From Albugo candida (taxonomy: Eukaryota > Oomycota > Peronosporomycetes > Albuginales > Albuginaceae), in NCBI GenBank assembly GCA_905220665.1, contig CAJNAR010000004.1, positions 372,001-436,000 on the forward strand: a stretch of 64,000 nucleotides of DNA, given 5' to 3'. The translations under genes and the position numbers were made by a program. Under the pieces are notes generated by a model. The model did not search any database and had not been told where the DNA came from. It saw only the letters and a program-made list of their open reading frames with translations. This document shows positions 10,228 to 20,778 of this stretch, piece after piece; position 1 is the stretch's first letter; the number at the start of each line of letters is the position of its first letter.

Positions 10228-13200
10228 ATGTCTGCTGAAGCAAGTCAAAAGACATTGGGTCCGCTAATTGCACTATTGCGAACTCATGACAGAAGGATGG
10301 CGATACCTGAGGAGGAAAAGATCAAAGCTTTGTTGAAGTATGATATCGAAGCTTCCAAGATGCTTGAGGCCTCAGATGGTAATGAAGGACTTCCTTCTGG
10401 GCTAATGGAGCTGGCACTACAGCAAGGGAATGATCACTTGGAGCCAAACTATAAGAAGGTAGAAAGCTCGCATGAGGAGCACCAACACGTGGAAACGCTT
10501 AGAGGCAAACTACGTCGACGGAATGAACTTCTCGATGTCATTTTTCGGGCGTATTATCACGATGTTATTGTGGTGAAGGAAGAGCTTCGACGTCATCAAT
10601 CGATCTCAATCTCTTCGCATCCTTCCGCTTTAAAAACGTTTATGCGGAGTAAAATGATCACAGAAGCCTTCAAACAGAACGGATTGGCATCGATTGACGC
10701 TCACAATATCACATCAGAATCGTTTTTATCATCCATTCCGTCTGTCGATTTGCGTGCTGTATTACCTCTCTTTGCGCCTGCCGACTGCAAGCTCAAAGTG
10801 AATCCTTGCGATCTGTGTGGAGGAACTATCGAATTGTTACATGGAGAGGTACATCGCTGTTCTCATTATGTTTTTCGGAGGCTTACAATTCTAATAGACA
10901 AATGAAGTGATGCGATTGCGGGAAGAGAGTGAACGAGCAAAAGAACAAGCGCGAGAATGGCGTGAGAGTGCAAATTGTGAATCGAGTGAGAAAAGAGAGC
11001 TCAAAAGCCTCACTGAAGTTTTGGAAAAAAGCAGCAAATCTTTCAAAAAGAAGGCACAAATTGCAATCGAACAAGTACACACTTTGGAAGAGCGCGATCA
11101 ACGGCAGAAAACACATATCAATGAGCTCTGTAAGCAGCTCGAACGCGCGATAATTGACCACGAAACACTGAAGAAAGACTTTGAACGAATTTCGCGTGAA
11201 TATGACAAGACTATGATGCTTTTGGAGGGAGAAAGCGCCGAATTGGAAATATTGAAAAGGGAGACAGAGCGACGTGCAGCGCAGTACGCACAGCTCCAAA
11301 GCGAGCACAATGCACAAGGTTTGTCGCTTTCCATATGACACGATGGAGCCTCATTTAATTCGTTTTGGGTGTCAGGCTTCCAGTACCGAACGTCACTGCA
11401 GACATTAGAAAGTGTCAGTAACACATTACGCGACACAGAAAAGCGTTTGGCGGAGAAGGAGAAATTTGCTCAGGACGCAGAAAAATCCCTCGAAATCGCT
11501 CAAAGAAATGTCGGGAATTTGACGTCACAGACTGAGGAACTCGAACGAGCGCTGAAGGAAAATTTTCAAAGTCGTCAATTTCTGTATGGAGAGAATACCA
11601 AATACAAGCGGAGATTGGACGTCTTGCAAAATAACTTGAAGAAGCTTGGAATCTCCAAGACCCATGACGATAAGGTTGATATAGTAACGTGGAATGTTGA
11701 GGGCTCTATGGAGGTAGACATGCTCGAGCAGGCTGTCACATCACGGATAGCTCGCTTGAAAGCAGACGATCAAAGCCAATTCACTTTGAATAAGTTTGAA
11801 ACAATCGATCAGGGAGCGAAAGAAGATGCTGACGATGAGAATTTCCGGGCGTACTGCAACCAGCTCGAAGGCTATCTAGCAGAAATTGATACATTGCGAA
11901 TAGCTCATCAAGACCATCAGAAAATCATCCGTGTAGGTCGCTGGAGCTTTGAAGGAGGTTGACTGACCATCGCACTTTTAGGATCTCGAGCAAAGCAAGG
12001 AAGCTCTTCAAAGCCGCTTGGACGAGAACATAAGCGTCAATGAATCACTCACTGCGAGGTATACTTTGTGACGTATTCCAATTCCATCTCAAAGTATTTT
12101 GAAGTGTCAACACTTTGAACGTTCGACTCGAGCAAGAAAGTGCCTCTTTGAGCCAACTTGGAGAGAAATTACAGCTGACGGTTCGTTCCTCGCGAATCAA
12201 TACTTTACCTGACATTATGTGGGCAGATTACCGATTCCACGCGTGAAAATGAGTATGATTCTGCAAGGCTTTGCATCGTCGATCAGTTTTTGCGATCGAT
12301 GTGTCAGCAACTGTACGGACTCACGCAGAATGCTCAGCTTCTCAAACCGATCAGTTTTGAAAAGCCCAACTTCGAGGAGAAGATTGACGCGCTGACTTTG
12401 AACGACTCGAAAGGAAGACAATTTACAGGGCTGACGCCGGAGCTTCTCCAACGTAAACGAGAGCTTCGGAAGAAGGTCGTATACGAGAAAGCGTTAACGC
12501 AGTTTCGTCATAATTGCTCGAGTTTTGCTCAAGTAATTGCGTTGGAGCTCAATAAGCTGAAGGAAAGCCATACCCAGTTGAATCAGTTGCTGAGAAATAC
12601 AACGCTCAAGCTCGAGGACGCCAAGAAAGCCACAAATGAAGTTGAGAGCAAGTTACTTCGGCGCTGGCGAGAATATGAAATGGAGGTTCTGAAGCGCGAA
12701 AATCTTCAGAAAGAGCTGGAATCGGTCGTAGGAAAGCTGGAGGAGATAACCCGACGTCGAGATATCGAATGGAAGGATCACATTGTGCTGAAACAGCAGC
12801 ACCAGAAGCTTCAAGAGAACCACACGCTTCTCGTTGCATCCATTGCAAAGTCGAATAAAGCTCTGGAAAAGAGTTCGGCTTCGAAGAATAAAGTACTTTG
12901 GAAAAAAGTCATTGAAAGAATGACTGACACGTTCTCTGTTTAGGCAAAAGAAAAGCTTCAGGCGCTCCAACGTACGGCAAACAAGCTCACAAGTGAGTAT
13001 GATCGAGTACAAAAAGCCCTGAAAATGATTGAGGATGAAGCAGCGTACAAGCAGCTGACAAATCGAAGTGTGGAGACTGATACTATGGTTCGATCCGCCG
13101 ACAAAACGATGCAAACGGATGCTTGGAAGCCTGAAGGCTTAGTTCTACGGCAACGTAATTCGATCAATCAAACACCACAACGATATCTCGGCAACACAAC

Positions 13201-13432
13201 TATGCTAATTGCGTATCCCACAAATCGATCGACTTTGATTGATGTCGATACATACATCAATACGTCCCGAATGAGAGACACTATCAGCATCAATGCATCC
13301 GATCCGTGGCCCTCATCGACCAGTTCACGTCCATTGACAGCCATTTGCACTTCATCGACCCGAAACGAGCTGTCAAAAATGCGGTCTCAATCACAATTCA
13401 AACCGCGTGGCATTTCCAAAAGCAGGATCTAG
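10228..13432 (+). CDS. long coiled-coil protein of unknown role
   Basis: Seven exons (10228-10848, 10898-11318, 11376-11932, 11982-12058, 12105-12180, 12227-12892, 12944-13432); introns are 46-57 nt with GT-AG ends and phases match throughout. This gives about 968 residues. The start at 10228 (MSAEASQ) is preferred because an in-frame ATG at 10120 would place the start 12 bp after the previous gene. Most of the protein is heptad coiled coil rich in E, K, Q and L. Near residue 190 a short CDLCGGTIELLHGE stretch could be half of a zinc knuckle. The tail (after 13070) is not coiled and is rich in T, S, R and N. Candidates are basal-body or flagellar structural proteins, by composition only. The convergent deaminase-like gene ends 24 bp away. 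Confidence 0.72.
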
Positions 13433-13456
13433 AAACGGAATATATACTTCATCCCA

Positions 13457-14182
13457 TCAGCTGGTCCTATTGTCCGGTTGAATCTCTACTGGTCGTGTCA
13501 AACACTGTATAGCCTTCCATTCTTCATCGGGAAATATGCGAATCAGTTGGGGGTCTTCAATGGTAATCAGAGCTTTCTCATAAATGGCAAAGCGTTTCGC
13601 AAACGCGATACAATCGGGACACATGACTCGGTCCACCACCAAGATGATCGCCTGCCAGTACTGTGAATGTGTGCAAGCTTTCCTGCTCAGTTTCTCTCGA
13701 ACATCCATCAACTTTTGCTTTTCGGCATGACACCAATAAAATGGAAAACTTCGTGAATTCAGCTGTGGAAATGCGCTTTTCCGTCGCCCTTCCAGCACGT
13801 ATGTATGCCCAATCAATTCCACATGATTCGCAACCATCATTGCCAGTTTTTTTTGCGGAAGATATCCATTCTCAGTGCCCCATGCGCCAAATCCGCTTTT
13901 CGCTATTCCGCAAAGCAAAGACTGAAGCAATTCTTCCTCACAGTTTAAGGGTTCAATGAGGTTCTTCGAATGGAACTTGGAGCCGAATTGGAGGCTTTGT
14001 TTGGCAGCAAAGCAGGTGGATACTTTTGCGGATGAAGTAAATTTGGAAGCATCTGCGGATTGTTTGGACAAGTATGATAAATAGCTGTCAAATAGGTTGA
14101 TCTGTTCGCTGTGATCGAGTGTGAAAAACACCTCTGCTTGTTTGCTCGTAAGAAAGCTTTGAAATGTGTAATATTGCGTCAT
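13457..14182 (-). CDS. lone DYW-deaminase-like protein
   Basis: Single exon, about 241 residues from the ATG at 14182 (the frame extends to 14203 only through a GTG). The C-terminal half carries the zinc-deaminase signature: CHAEKQKLM (HxE, metal ligand and proton shuttle), then VMCPDCIAFAKRF (CxxC) and ITIEDPQLIRIFPDEEW. The spacing and the 'CPDC...K...I.DP...F' ending are like the DYW domain of organellar C-to-U RNA editing proteins. No PPR repeats are present. The N-terminal half is helical and unrecognised. The predicted reaction is cytidine deamination on nucleic acid; substrate and compartment are unknown. No clear targeting peptide is seen. It shares a 125-bp divergent promoter with TFB1. 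Confidence 0.6.
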   Translation of the reverse strand: MTQYYTFQSFLTSKQAEVFFTLDHSEQINLFDSYLSYLSKQSADASKFTSSAKVSTCFAAKQSLQFGSKFHSKNLIEPLNCEEELLQSLLCGIAKSGFGAWGTENGYLPQKKLAMMVANHVELIGHTYVLEGRRKSAFPQLNSRSFPFYWCHAEKQKLMDVREKLSRKACTHSQYWQAIILVVDRVMCPDCIAFAKRFAIYEKALITIEDPQLIRIFPDEEWKAIQCLTRPVEIQPDNRTS

Positions 14183-14307
14183 TTCGTGCGTTGGAAATGG
14201 CACAGATGCTATTATCGCGTAAATAGCGTTAATAGTACGTCAACTATAGTATCCTTTCACAATAGATTGAAAGCCTTATTCAATTACGTAAATAACCAGT
14301 TTGCATC
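14183..14307. promoter_or_regulatory. divergent promoter, deaminase-like / TFB1
   Basis: 125 bp between two head-to-head start codons must hold both core promoters. No clear TATA box is seen. It holds AT-rich sequence with ACGTAA and ACGTCA elements. Confidence 0.45.
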
Positions 14308-15933
14308 ATGACCGCTGAAAATGGCAATTTGACTGCCACTGTACGCATCAAACAGCGCGATGGAATAGCAGAATTCGCGTCAGCTTGCTTCAAGTGGATA
14401 CCCATCGACCCTTCTACCTCTCACTCACAGCAATCGAATCAGATTCTCGTTCCCTGGGCGCATGTACAAGATCAACAAGTATCATCGATCACAAGCCCCA
14501 AAGCAATGATTCGTCTTCGGCTGACCACAAACGCCACACTCGTTATGGAATTTATCAGCGACAAAGGATTACAAGAGGCATTTCAAACACGTGAGAAAGC
14601 GAAGACGTTCATAGTTCATGCGCTCGCGAGGGCGGGCCGCGGACCATCATTGGCTTCCGATCAAAGTCTCCATCGAGCTCTATTGGGCAATTCTTTAGAA
14701 ATCAAGCAGCGTGCAGCGCTATTAGCTTCCGATACGAATCTCAAGCGACAACACACTGAAATGGTGAATCAAGGACTCATTTCCGAGGAGGATTTCTGGC
14801 AGGCGCGGCGGCATTTACTCGCGATCGAGGCAAGCAAACGTCAGAAAACCGGCAAAACTTCATCTCTTCTCACCGACTTGGCAGGAAAGAATGAATCTGG
14901 AGGAAATGTTGTTAAATACAATCTGAATGCCGAGGTAATCCATCAGATTTTCGTGCAGTATCCATCCATCCATCTCGCGTATCAAGATCAAGTGCCCGAC
15001 AAATTATCGGAAACTGAATTTTGGAGTGCGTTTTTCAAATCAAAGTACTTTCATCGCGATAGGAAGGCTGGACACGAGGATTTATTCACAAAATATGAAG
15101 AAAAAGAGCAAGAAATGGGGAAATTGGCGACAGTGTGCGGCCCCGTCGACCCGCTCATCGACCTCGTGACAACGGCTAAAGACCAAACTATACAACTTTT
15201 CTCGCGTGAGGAGCATGAGAAAGACGGGAAAATGACCATTGCAAAGTTTAATCGGCACAGCGCGTACGTTTTGGATCCATCTCACGCGACCCCGCTTGCA
15301 CCTCAATCAGAATCACACCAAGCTCCTGTTAAACCTGTGTTTCACGACAACATTCAAGAAGCTGTGCTGCTCGATGATCTCAGAGATAACAAGTCGCCCG
15401 CGTACGATCCACTTCGACTTGACGATGTATCTCGATACTTTATGCGCAATTCTGCAACAGCCCAAAAGCAAACTTCACCCAAACGGCTCCTCCATGCGCA
15501 AACTCAGTTCCAAGAAGCTTGTAAAAGACCATTTATCCTCGAAAGAGCTTTTCCTTCCTCCTCGATCGCGTTGGAAATCGTCAATGAAGTCGTTTCTCGT
15601 TCCACCAATGAGTCCATGGACACAAATGGCGACCAAGTGCTGGCGAAAGGCGCTTTAGCCGCTGATTTGATCCCCAATGACTTCAAAAAACAAGTCATCA
15701 CGCAGTTTCACGATGTTTGCGAGCTGTTACGCCACTTTTTAGCGTTCAAAAACAAAGCTGCCAACTCGGACGACCATCAAATCGCTCAAAAATTAGAGAG
15801 AATTGTCGAGAAAATGGGCTCCAAGTACGATGAACTTGTCAAAATCCGCGAGGCGCTTCCACCACACGAAAAGAATCTTTTGGCGCCACTTCTAAAACCC
15901 TTTGACGATCAACTCAATTTAGCATTCATTTAG
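14308..15933 (+). CDS. TFB1: TFIIH core subunit 1 (p62/Tfb1)
   Basis: Single exon, 541 residues, the usual length for GTF2H1/Tfb1. The N-terminal ~110 residues form the PH-like domain (PWAHVQDQQVSSITSPKA, LRLTTNATLVMEF). Two BSD domains follow: SEEDFWQARRHLLAIEA near residue 155 and KLSETEFWSAFFKSKYFHRD near 235, both with the diagnostic FW pair. The C-terminus ends in the conserved helical region (ELLRHFLAFKNKA, LLAPLLKPFDDQL) that anchors the subunit in the TFIIH core. TFIIH opens promoters for RNA polymerase II and DNA around lesions in nucleotide excision repair, in the nucleus. The next plus-strand gene starts 68 bp after the stop. Confidence 0.95.
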   Translation: MTAENGNLTATVRIKQRDGIAEFASACFKWIPIDPSTSHSQQSNQILVPWAHVQDQQVSSITSPKAMIRLRLTTNATLVMEFISDKGLQEAFQTREKAKTFIVHALARAGRGPSLASDQSLHRALLGNSLEIKQRAALLASDTNLKRQHTEMVNQGLISEEDFWQARRHLLAIEASKRQKTGKTSSLLTDLAGKNESGGNVVKYNLNAEVIHQIFVQYPSIHLAYQDQVPDKLSETEFWSAFFKSKYFHRDRKAGHEDLFTKYEEKEQEMGKLATVCGPVDPLIDLVTTAKDQTIQLFSREEHEKDGKMTIAKFNRHSAYVLDPSHATPLAPQSESHQAPVKPVFHDNIQEAVLLDDLRDNKSPAYDPLRLDDVSRYFMRNSATAQKQTSPKRLLHAQTQFQEACKRPFILERAFPSSSIALEIVNEVVSRSTNESMDTNGDQVLAKGALAADLIPNDFKKQVITQFHDVCELLRHFLAFKNKAANSDDHQIAQKLERIVEKMGSKYDELVKIREALPPHEKNLLAPLLKPFDDQLNLAFI

Positions 15934-16001
15934 CTTTTTGTATTGAGAATGAGACGTTTTCAGTCTATTTAAAGCGGTGCGAGCTCACGACTTCGGCCTG
16001 G

Positions 16002-17874
16002 ATGCAGTACGAATGGCAAAGGCTTCACCAACTGAATAACGAATGGAGAAATGACAACATGTGGATGTCCACGGGTCGATCCGAGCTACAAACAGAAACA
16101 CAAGCTACTCGCAAGCCAAAGTACAGACCTCCCGTGAGACTTGATCCTGTCGAAAACGCTGAGCCTCGAACCAAGCTTGAAACTGTCAAGGTGCAAAAAT
16201 CCATCGAATGTAATGTCAAACTCATTCTCATTGCGTTAGATCCAAGCGGTGATACGCGGCTATCTATGTCGGAAACAGCTCCCATTGAGCGCTGAAGAGC
16301 CGACTGCAAGACGCGCTGTACGACGACTGCATCTGCCTTTGCTGTCTCGAAACACGAGCTCAAAGAGGACGTTGCGTCCACGAAGATGTCTGCACATCCA
16401 AACGAACGATTCAAAAAAGTCCCACACGCGTGTTGTCGCCACTGTCTCCTCAGCCGAAATGAAAAACGTTTGTTTGCAATCGCAAAAGAGATCGGATCGA
16501 CTTTGGATCAAATATCGAGCAGGAAATGACTCATTTCGCCGTCTTCATACGCTTTTGGTCGATCAATTGAACGCTCCGGAAAACCTTTCCGTTTGTGTGA
16601 ATTCTGAGCAAAGAGGAGACTTTTTTTTAGCGCGAAAAGCTCAACAACGAAGCTGTCAAGTCTTCCCCGCAGCCTCACGCCGGACCGCTCCTTTGGAAAG
16701 GCTTTGCACTCGGAAGAATGTTTCGGGACCACAGACAGAATCCTACGACACGTTCTACGACATTGATTATGGCGCTTCCACACACATTCGGACACACTTG
16801 ATCATTACACGACCCATTCCCGCTCCAAATCGAATTGTCCAGGAAACTGCGCGTGTCGTAATGATACAAAAACTTTCATGGGAGTGGTCGGCTCCATTGT
16901 TTTCTCCAGTCAGAACCACGCGACCTCAACGTCCTATGTTGGAGATCAAAACTCTCGAGAGACCAATTTACAAGCGCGTTAGACGTCTGAAGCCACCAGA
17001 ACGCATTCCACAACCTTTTGCTTTTGTGACGATCCCAATTCGAAATTCCCCCGCTCGATGCATTGGTCGCAGTCAAGCCGGCCAGCTTCCTTCCAGACAG
17101 AAGATTCCACTGGATATCCTTCCAGTACATCAGACGCATACGCATTGTGTCCATACACCTCAGCTGGCGCCTGCAATCATGCTGAAAAGAGGTACAATGC
17201 TTTTTGAGAAGAGCTCATTTCGGGTCCATACTTTTGGTTTTGTGGCATCCGGAAACACATTTTCTGTGGTGAGTGACGTATCTCTCTCTCATTCGCATCA
17301 AATTCAGTTTCGTTGGTTCGTAGCGTCCGCCACATATCGCTGGTATTTTCAATCGGCCAAGTGAATGGAATGCGTCGTGGGTTCAAAGCCCAAGTACTCA
17401 GCTTCTACACTCTATTTCCGTCCAAAGCGAACCAAAACCAAACCCAACGCCTGACATCGAAGCGCTCATGAGCTTTTGCCGACATGGGAAGCTCCAAGAA
17501 TTTGAGCGTGTACGTGATCTCTTTCTTCTTCTCGATCCTCACAGCTCGTCGCAGTGGATCCATACGATTTCGATGGACGCAAAAGATTCGGCCGGCAACA
17601 CTTTTCTTGCTATTGCGTGTCAAAACAATCAAAAGAGAATTGCGAGACTTTTACTTCACAATGGCGCCGATATAAATGCTCAAAATGTACGTGTTTCGAA
17701 TTCACATACGAAAGCTAACGACGCGGAACGAAGGGCAATGGGAATACGGCGCTGCATTATTGCTACGAGTACGCGTTTGACGATCTCACGGCGTATCTTT
17801 ACGCGAAAGGAGCAAGGGACGATATTGTAAACGCACAAGGCCTTACCTGTTGTCAAGGATTATCTATACGCTAG
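16002..17874 (+). CDS. IQ-motif and ankyrin-repeat protein
   Basis: Four exons: 16002-16190, 16240-17268, 17324-17686, 17734-17874; introns of 47-55 nt, all phase 0; 573 residues. Exon 2 opens with an IQ calmodulin-binding motif (IQAVIRGYLCRK). A basic, low-complexity central part follows with a long run of Arg/Pro-rich sequence. The C-terminal ~150 residues contain ankyrin repeats: GNTFLAIACQNNQKRIARLL and HNGADINAQ, then GNGNTALHYCYEYAFDDLTAYLYAKGA and an ending of the NAQGLTC type. Proteins with IQ plus terminal ankyrins occur in cilia and the cytoskeleton of flagellates, but that role is an inference. Its TAG (17872-17874) overlaps the TAG of the opposite gene (17871-17873) in the shared CTAG. 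Confidence 0.78.
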
Positions 17875-18893
17875 TCGTACAGATGATGGAGAGTCCATAG
17901 AAGCACCGAAGCGCCCGCGTACAAGCAAAAGACAGCAAAGCCGTAGCCATTCCCGAGCTCATACGCTCGATGAAGGATTTTGGTGCTCTAAACAATTGTG
18001 TGAGATTTATATGGAGGATGAAGATGAGATACCTGCTGGAGATTGAGTTGCGTGGACTGCGCATGCTGATGAATCAGACTGATATCCGCTTGCTGGTCCA
18101 AGATTTTCGATGAAAATTGACTCATGAGTTGGGAGATTTCTGTCATTTTCGTCTCCATTTTTCTACAATTTCGCTTATTCGATGGAGATACATGGAGACG
18201 AAGCGTACCTGGCGTCTTCGAGGCTCTCTTCAAAGTGTTGATGAAGAAATTGGTTCTCTTGCTGAAGCTGTTGGCGATCATTTGACATGCGCGGAGACTG
18301 CGACTCGGACGCGAAAGATCGCTTTGGAGACGCGATTTCAGCGATAGGTGCACGAGGAAGAGGCTTTTTATCGATTGGGATGTCCATAGAAGCAATTCGA
18401 ATTTGCTCTTCATACGGCAGCAAGCTAAAAACAAGCACGAGGAGAAGGATGAGACGTTGGAATTCACGGTACTTACCGTCCTGAAGTCAAAATTACATGA
18501 ATGGATCGGCTTTTTTGCATCATTTTGGTGACATTTGTAATGCTTTGGAGACGCTTTGGTTGCAATAGCGCATGAGTGCTTCAATTACTGAGAATGTAAA
18601 CTTACTTGGAGTAAGTATGTGACGATCTGATGCTGATGCTCTTCGACACTTTGCGAAGACACAGAAGCGATGCAATCCTTAAGCTTATCGATACTTTCAC
18701 CGCATAAACGCACCATTTCCATGATTTCCTGCGTATCATTGTCAAATGGGAGATCTAGCATTCGGTCGAGATGGAGCACCTCATCGATGACATCGCGCTC
18801 CTCTTCCGTCATGAGGTCGTCTGACGCAAAAGCACTGAGATGATGACGTGGATCCAAGTAGGGACGAATAGATTGACGCAAAATGGTCTCCAT
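17871..18893 (-). CDS. STX18: Syntaxin-18/Ufe1-type ER SNARE
   Basis: Five exons on the minus strand (18606-18893, 18477-18553, 18209-18424, 18033-18162, 17871-17987) with introns of 45-52 nt; phases agree and give 275 residues. The N-terminus has DPRHHLSAFASDDLMTEEER, as in syntaxin-18, where the helical domain binds Sly1 and the Dsl1/NRZ tether. The SNARE helix includes QFSSKILDQQADISLIHQHA with the central zero-layer glutamine. A single C-terminal membrane segment (YGFAVFCLYAGASVLLWTL) anchors the protein. Role: Qa-SNARE for retrograde Golgi-to-ER fusion. The second acceptor (CCAAAG) was chosen because it alone keeps the frame and the LQSITNVTKMMQKSR helix. Convergent with the ankyrin gene. 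Confidence 0.85.
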
Positions 18894-19296
18894 GTCGCTT
18901 ATTTGCCGTTTCTGTAGCCGTAATGAGAGCTATAAAATACGTTTCTTTATGATGTTACTTTGCGTACTATTTCTTGCGCTCTGGAGTGAAAACAGTGCAA
19001 TTTTTGCATTGGTATCGAGCGATTGGCTTTTTCTGCGTTCTTCAATCCATGTTTGAGTTTACGAGACGTAAGAACAGCTCCAGAATGCGCTGTAGAACGC
19101 GCAAATGTCGCGATAATCGAATGAAATGATTCCGTTCGTTCCATTTGACGTACTTATCCTTCTAATTGGTCAAAAGTACATATTAATATCCAATCTTTTT
19201 ACGTTAATATCGCATATCTGCATCTTTATTACCCAATCTGTTGCATCGTATTCTTCACGTAGCCGAAACATATCGTTACGTAACTCGTGGTGCTTC
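18894..19296. other. divergent intergenic region, STX18 / CDC73
   Basis: About 400 bp. The CDC73 frame is open upstream to 19126, encoding a hydrophobic stretch, but the conserved CDC73 N-terminus begins at the ATG at 19297, so the upstream part is probably 5' UTR. No other gene is seen. Confidence 0.4.
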
Positions 19297-20696
19297 ATGG
19301 AAGCGTTTGCGTACATTCGTGACCATTTCATCAAAAGTAAGACTGTTACCATCGAAAATGACGATATTGTGTGCGTCGGTCTCAACGGCGAAGAGATAAA
19401 ACGCTTCCCAAAGCATATTCCTACTGCATTTCACTCCAAAACGTCAAAAAAACCGTACGATTTACTCGCAATTGTGACCTGTTTCAAGTACGCGACGCTC
19501 CCATTCGGCGAATATGTCACTAAATGCCGCGCTGAAAAAGCCGGAATGGTTTCCACCGTCGATAAAAAGGAGCTTATCGCATTTCTAAAAGGCGATATCG
19601 ATACTTCCGCTCAAATTCACTCACTCGAAACAGACGCAATACCGCCGGAAAAAAGCCCACAGATTCAACCCAAAGAGACCGGTAGCCCCTCTAAACGCCA
19701 GAAAACCGAATCAGAAGGCGATACCGACCGCGAAACACTGATTTCTGCCAAAATTGACGACCAAAAAAGCGCAATAGATCCACAAAATGTATCTGATAAA
19801 GTGATGCAACGCATTTTCGCCAAAGAACGAACATTCAGAAATCGTACCAATATGCTGAATGCTCCCTCAAAGGCGCGTAAAAGCGCTACGAAACAGAAGC
19901 TCAGGCTTATATTTGCTCGTAGGCCTTTGATAACCTTTTGAAAACAGTCGAAGCAGTCAATGCGGAAATTAAGGAACGAATGGAGAAGGCCACCAAAGCG
20001 TCTTTGATTGCGCCTGTTACACGAAATGAGCAAATTCCATTGTCAGTGTCTATGCGCGAGCGAATAAAAGGCATTTTTAATGACACAATTCTTCCATTCC
20101 GCGTCTTATGCTCGCTGTAGGAACTCCAATAATCGTTGTTCCAGCTGGATACTCCGACTTGTTTACAATGTACAACGTCAAAGACTTTCTTCAGAACGGC
20201 GTGTATGTGCCTATCCATCAGAAAAAGGATCAAGGACTTCGCAAAGACCAAGCGTTTACAATCGTAAAAGAGTACAACGGCGAAGAATTCAAATTTAAAG
20301 TCGTCGACAGTGTGAATCGATTCCGAGACAAAGAATGGTACGCTCATTATTCCCTTCCAACATTCATTGAGCGAATCTGTAGGAGCTGTGTGGTGGGCGT
20401 CCTGGTCTCGGGCCAAACGTGGCAATTTAAAGGGTGGAAATGGGCCTTCCCTCTCCAAGTGTTTAAGCGCGTATGCGGCATCCATATTCATCGTCAAGGC
20501 TCTCAACTCAGCGACGAGATCAAGAAATGGGATGTTAAGATTCTGATGGTACGTGCGGCCTACCCTGACGTTTCACCTCACTATTCGACCCACACACTCG
20601 CTGTAGATCCATCCGGATAAGAGGCATTTGGATAAAGTCGCAGCCAAAGAATTTTGGCGCTACTTATTTGAGCATTTAAAACTCCGTTTGCAGTAA
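19297..20696 (+). CDS. CDC73: Parafibromin/Cdc73, PAF1 complex subunit
   Basis: About 413 residues. The N-terminus AYIRDHFIKSKTVTIENDD is the hallmark of the family; the C-terminal Ras-like domain is clear (GTPIIVVPAGYSDLFTMYNV, WQFKGWKW, then KWDVKIL and FWRYLFEHLKLRL). Cdc73 links the PAF1 complex to RNA polymerase II for elongation, histone H2B ubiquitination and 3'-end processing. Exons are 19297-19872, 19923-20070, 20121-20548 and 20607-20696. The third intron is GTACGT...TAG. The first two keep the frame and the conserved protein only if their donors are GC (AAG|GCGCGT and AAAG|GCATTT); both are exactly 50 nt. A canonical alternative for the first intron (19877-19947) keeps the frame but removes the conserved FDNLLKTV residues; no GT alternative keeps the frame in the second. 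Confidence 0.9.
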
Positions 20697-20778
20697 ACTT
20701 TTTTATTTTTTTTATTTTTATTTTTGGCATTTGCAACGGCTCCCGTGGCGTCGACCGAAAGCAATTACGGCCGATCGA
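20697..20778. promoter_or_regulatory. 82-bp spacer with long T tract
   Basis: The sequence between the CDC73 stop and the cyclase ATG contains a run of T with a few A (about 20700-20726). It must hold the CDC73 3' end signal and the cyclase promoter together. T-rich DNA of this kind could be either; no other motif is seen. Confidence 0.35.

Noticed and set aside
17512..17546. Intron-like GTACGT...CACAG inside the ankyrin exon
   Set aside because: Removing its 35 nt would break the frame that leads into the ankyrin repeat; read-through keeps it.
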